A DNA stretch of 64,000 nucleotides. It comes from Streptomyces viridochromogenes. GTDB lineage: Bacteria; Actinomycetota; Actinomycetes; Streptomycetales; Streptomycetaceae. Made by a program: the position numbers and the translations under genes. The stretch is from assembly GCF_001270495.1 (NCBI RefSeq), contig NZ_LGUR01000212.1:1-64000 (forward strand), given 5' to 3'. This document shows, piece after piece, positions 60,378 through 64,000 of the stretch. Each line of letters begins with the position of its first letter. Within the stretch, counting starts at the first letter, position 1. The notes under the pieces were generated by a model, which did not search any database, was not told the origin of the DNA, and saw only the letters and a program-made list of their open reading frames with translations.

Positions 60378-60520
60378 CTGCACGCGCTGTCACGCACGCG
60401 CCCGTGCAGTGTACCCAGGTTCCGAGTGCGCCCTGTCGAAAATTTCCGCGAAGTTCACATGCCTCCAGGTACTGACATCCAGGCGAACGCCAGGTACCGT
60501 CCAGATCCAGTCCGCACATG

Positions 60521-60532
60521 TGGACTAAACCA
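60521..60532. promoter_or_regulatory. Candidate DasR-responsive element upstream of msiK
   Basis: TGGACTAAACCA matches the dre core TGGTCTAGACCA at ten of twelve positions, as good as the site before nagK. It is 61 bases before the msiK ATG. MsiK powers chitobiose import, so DasR control would be sensible, but this is inference. Confidence 0.4.
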
Positions 60533-60593
60533 ACCACCTTCCTACAACGGATCGTCCGGCACGTTCCTGCCGGTAGAAGGGGGCCCATTCACC

Positions 60594-61685
<1,092 letters not shown>

Positions 61686-61728
61686 GGCAAACACAGGCAG
61701 TACAACCCCGGGTAATTCACCCAGGTTG

Positions 61729-61768
61729 ACGAAGAGGGCCCCGCAGATGTCTGCGGGGCCCTCTTCGT
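61729..61768 (+). terminator. msiK terminator
   Basis: A perfect 19-bp inverted repeat from ACGAAGAGGGCCCCGCAGA to its complement lies 44 bases after the stop codon. It is almost fully palindromic, so it can also work on the other strand. Confidence 0.9.
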
Positions 61769-61904
61769 TGTCGACAAATACCCCGGCATACCGACCATTT
61801 CGAGCGCCGTGCGTCAACGTGCCGCCTGAAAAAGGAGGCCCGTCCGTCCCTCGAACCGGTGACTAAATGTCGCCATATCAGCACCGAACGCTACCCTCAC
61901 TCGC

Positions 61905-62363
61905 GTGAAGCACTCCACCACCCAACAGACACGACACGGCCACCGGGGCCCCGCCCGCCAACTCGGCCGCACTCTCGCCCTCGTACTGCCCGTCTTCCTG
62001 GTGCTCTCCGGGACGCTCGCGGTCACCCGGGTCAACTGGTCGGGCGACCCCTCGGACTCGGTACTGACCGCGACCGACGTCTCCAGCACGGGTGACGGGA
62101 AGAACGCCGCCGCGCGCGCCCCACAGCACGTGCTGCGCGACCAGCTCCTGACCGAGTTGCAGGAGAAGGACCCGGGCGTCGCCCTCACCCACCTCCAGCA
62201 GGCCGTCGACGAGCGCCCGTCGCTGGCCCGGCACTGCTCATCCATCGCCCGCGCCCTGGGCCGCGCCGCGGTCCGCGTGTACGGCCCGACGCGCGCGCAG
62301 TCGTATGCCCGGCCCGTCTGTGACACCGCGTTCGCGTCGGGTGTGGCAGCGGCACACAGCTAG
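61905..62363 (+). CDS. Hypothetical membrane-anchored or secreted protein
   Basis: The 152-residue protein has a basic N-terminus and one hydrophobic helix (LALVLPVFLVLSGTLAVTRV, about 24-43), then a soluble part with LQEKDPGVALTHLQQAVDER and two cysteines (HCSSIARALGRA, PVCDTAF). The C-terminal part resembles actinobacterial proteins of unknown function. GTG at 61905 is seven bases after TACCCT and has no Shine-Dalgarno site, so it is probably leaderless. Confidence 0.75.
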   Translation: MKHSTTQQTRHGHRGPARQLGRTLALVLPVFLVLSGTLAVTRVNWSGDPSDSVLTATDVSSTGDGKNAAARAPQHVLRDQLLTELQEKDPGVALTHLQQAVDERPSLARHCSSIARALGRAAVRVYGPTRAQSYARPVCDTAFASGVAAAHS

Positions 62364-62436
62364 CGGATGATCTCAGGCGATTCACGAACGGTTGTCGGCC
62401 CGATGCCGCGAGCGGGGCGCCGCGTACAGTTCGGTC

Positions 62437-63168
62437 ATGACTGATCCGAACGCCGCGTCCCGCCCCGTTCAAGCCGTCGTCCTGGCCGGGGGCCAGGGTT
62501 CCCGACTCCGTCCGTACACCGACGATCGGCCCAAGCCGATGGTCGAGATCCCCGGCACGGGGACGCCGATCATCGGCCACCAGCTCGCCTGGCTCGCCGA
62601 GGAGGGTGTGACGGACGTCGTGGTCAGCTGCGGCCATCTCGCCGAGGTGCTTCAGGACTGGCTGAAGTCGGCCGAGCTGCCGGTCCGCGTCACGACCGTC
62701 GTCGAGGCGGAGCCGCTCGGACGGGGCGGCGGCCTGAAGTACGCGGCCGCGCATCTTCCGCACCCGGATCAGCCCTGGTACGCCACCAACGGGGACATCT
62801 GGACCCGTTTCTCGCTGCGCGACATGGCCGACTTCCACACCGAACGCGACGCGGTCGCCACGCTCGCCCTAGCCCGGCCACGCATTCCGTGGGGTGCGGT
62901 GAAGACGGACGGCTTCGGGCACATCACCGACTTCATCGAGGCCCCGCCGTCGACCTTCGAGATCAACGCGGGTGTCTACGTCTTCTCGCCCGCCTTCGCC
63001 GACCTCCTCCCGGCCCGGGGCGACCACGAACGCACCACGTTCCCCCACCTGGCCCGCGAACGCCGCCTGGCCGGATTCCCCCTCCCCCAGGGCGCCTACT
63101 GGCGGGCCATCGACACAGCGAAGGACCTGACGGAGGCGGCAAAGGAACTGGCGGCACTGGGCCGCTAG
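62437..63168 (+). CDS. NDP-sugar pyrophosphorylase family nucleotidyltransferase
   Basis: The 243-residue protein has the nucleotidyltransferase signature VLAGGQGSRLRPYTDDRPKP, then MVEIPGTGTPIIGHQL, EAEPLGRGGGL and NGDIWTRF (metal-binding Asp). It should activate a sugar-1-phosphate as in RmlA or mannose-1-phosphate guanylyltransferase. Product and pathway are not evident from neighbours. ATG at 62437 lies six bases after TACAGT. Confidence 0.92.
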   Translation: MTDPNAASRPVQAVVLAGGQGSRLRPYTDDRPKPMVEIPGTGTPIIGHQLAWLAEEGVTDVVVSCGHLAEVLQDWLKSAELPVRVTTVVEAEPLGRGGGLKYAAAHLPHPDQPWYATNGDIWTRFSLRDMADFHTERDAVATLALARPRIPWGAVKTDGFGHITDFIEAPPSTFEINAGVYVFSPAFADLLPARGDHERTTFPHLARERRLAGFPLPQGAYWRAIDTAKDLTEAAKELAALGR

Positions 63169-63267
63169 CCACCAGCCGCTCCGCGGGGCGCGCCGGGGAT
63201 GCATCTTTCAGCCCCCGTAGGAGGCTCGGCCCCACGCGCCCACCCCTCAGCGCCGGCCCGTGCATCT

Positions 63268-63392
63268 CCAGCCCGTCCGGCGTTTGAGGACGAGGCCGCA
63301 GGCCGATGGGGGTCCAGGAGGCGGAGCCTCCTCGCGGGGTCGAAGGGGCGGAGCCCCTTCAAGGGATGGGACGGGTAGGGGCGGCGGGGGCG
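63268..63392. repeat. Intergenic repeat, family 2, half copy
   Basis: CCAGCCCGTCCGGCGTTTGA, GGAGGCGGAGCCTCC and AAGGGGCGGAGCCCCTT hairpins and GGGATGGGACGGGTAGGGGC correspond to the right half of the palindrome at 24055. It lies between two convergent genes. Confidence 0.75.
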
Positions 63393-63399
63393 AGGAAGT

Positions 63400-63437
63400 C
63401 GATGGGCCCCGGACGGGATCGTGTCCGGGGCCCATCG
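63400..63437 (-). terminator. Terminator of the Ser/Thr/Pro-rich membrane protein gene
   Basis: A perfect 15-bp stem CGATGGGCCCCGGAC / GTCCGGGGCCCATCG with an 8-base loop. Confidence 0.88.
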
Positions 63438-63472
63438 GCGTCAGCGTGATCGTGTCGGGCAGGCGCGGGGCG

Positions 63473-64000
63473 TCAGCCCAGCAGACCGCCCACCAGACCC
63501 GGTTCGTCGGGCGACGAACCGCCCGTCGAGCCCCCACCGGAGGACGGCCCCCCGGAGGTCGGACCGGTGCTGGTGCTGGGCACCTCGTCGGCCGGTGTGG
63601 ACTGCTGGGGCGGAGCCTGCCCCCCCGTACCCTGCGTCTGGCTGGGCGTACCGGCACCGGCGTTGCCCGTGTCGCTCGTCGCCCCCGGCGTGGTCGCCGC
63701 ACCGGACGGCGTGGCCGCCCCCGACGTAGCACCCTGGGTGGGCGAGTTGGAGGCCGACGGCGTCCGCTTGTGCCGCTGGCCGGGCTCCTGCGGGAGCGGA
63801 GAACCGGGCAGTTCGTTGCGGGGAGCCTCGCCGGGGCCGGGGACCACGACACGGTCGGCGTCGCGGACCGCACCGCCGAGCAGCGAGCCGATCAGCAGGG
63901 TCAGGCCGGCGACGATCACCGTGACCAGGGCGCCGCGCCGCAGGACGTACTGGCGCAGCTCCCAGATGTCGGAGCGCGGACCGAGGCGGCGCCAGGCCAT
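63473..64000 (-). CDS. Single-pass membrane protein with Ser/Thr/Pro/Gly-rich outer part
   Basis: The visible 175 residues start MAWRRLGPRSDIWELRQYVL at the last bases of the window. The true start may be this ATG or lie beyond the edge. A transmembrane helix (LVTVIVAGLTLLIGSLLGGA, about 25-44) is followed by an unstructured Ser/Thr/Pro/Gly/Gln-rich segment to the end (DEPGLVGGLLG). It has no recognised domain. Orientation would place most of it outside the cell. Confidence 0.75.
   Translation of the reverse strand: MAWRRLGPRSDIWELRQYVLRRGALVTVIVAGLTLLIGSLLGGAVRDADRVVVPGPGEAPRNELPGSPLPQEPGQRHKRTPSASNSPTQGATSGAATPSGAATTPGATSDTGNAGAGTPSQTQGTGGQAPPQQSTPADEVPSTSTGPTSGGPSSGGGSTGGSSPDEPGLVGGLLG

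Overview
The window is a stretch of Streptomyces-type actinobacterial chromosome. It has very high G+C with G/C-rich third codon positions, so long open frames run antisense to most genes. Marker genes fit the genus: a stand-alone groEL2 with CIRCE operators, the multi-sugar ABC ATPase msiK, the BldD-pathway diguanylate cyclase cdgB, a nagK-nagA operon behind DasR-type boxes, a MoaD-like carrier beside thrC, and many leaderless genes. From memory, msiK, terD, cdgB, nagKA, otsA, thrC, a cold-shock gene, groEL2 and murQ lie in the same order in S. coelicolor. No insertion sequence, CRISPR array or intact prophage was seen.

Region by region: 1-10 kb holds cutC (cut by the edge), a mycothiol-dependent isomerase-type protein, an HD hydrolase, an isomerase/acetyltransferase fusion, an AhpD-like protein, a murQ locus with its RpiR regulator, an aldo/keto reductase, a lipoprotein and a DinB protein. 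10-16 kb holds a methyltransferase, an ankyrin protein, a DHA2-type exporter with an operator inside its promoter, a metallophosphoesterase and an old-yellow-enzyme. 16-24 kb is core: groEL2, csp, moaD-like/thrC, gpgS, otsA and otsB. 24-29 kb is amino-sugar metabolism: a sugar-binding lipoprotein facing nagK-nagA and a PfkB sugar kinase, with two DasR-type boxes between. 29-43 kb is mixed: a carbohydrate-binding membrane protein, cdgB, flavin reductase, an ECF41-like sigma factor, arfB, terD, an M1 lipoprotein peptidase, a RiPP-like orphan peptide, a pentapeptide protein and two oxidoreductases. Three gene relics lie here: a beta-helix tail and two MFS tails. 43-50 kb has a 1084-residue secreted modular protein, an amine-oxidase-like flavoprotein, an APH(6)-like kinase and a DUF4037 protein.

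The most unusual part is 50.3-60.1 kb. A four-gene, translationally coupled cassette encodes an acyl carrier protein and a beta-ketoacyl synthase between two wax-ester-synthase/DGAT-type acyltransferases, with no other synthase domains. Next to it nine small exported proteins sit in 5.6 kb. They fall into three paralogous sets plus one Ala/Pro-rich protein, with invariant cysteine spacing and duplicated 5' leaders. This block ends at a tRNA-Thr(UGU) gene next to msiK. I read it as an accessory island for the cell surface or a secreted lipid. The function is inference.

After the island come msiK (with a candidate DasR box upstream), a membrane-anchored hypothetical, a nucleotidyltransferase and a Ser/Thr/Pro-rich membrane protein that touches the window end.
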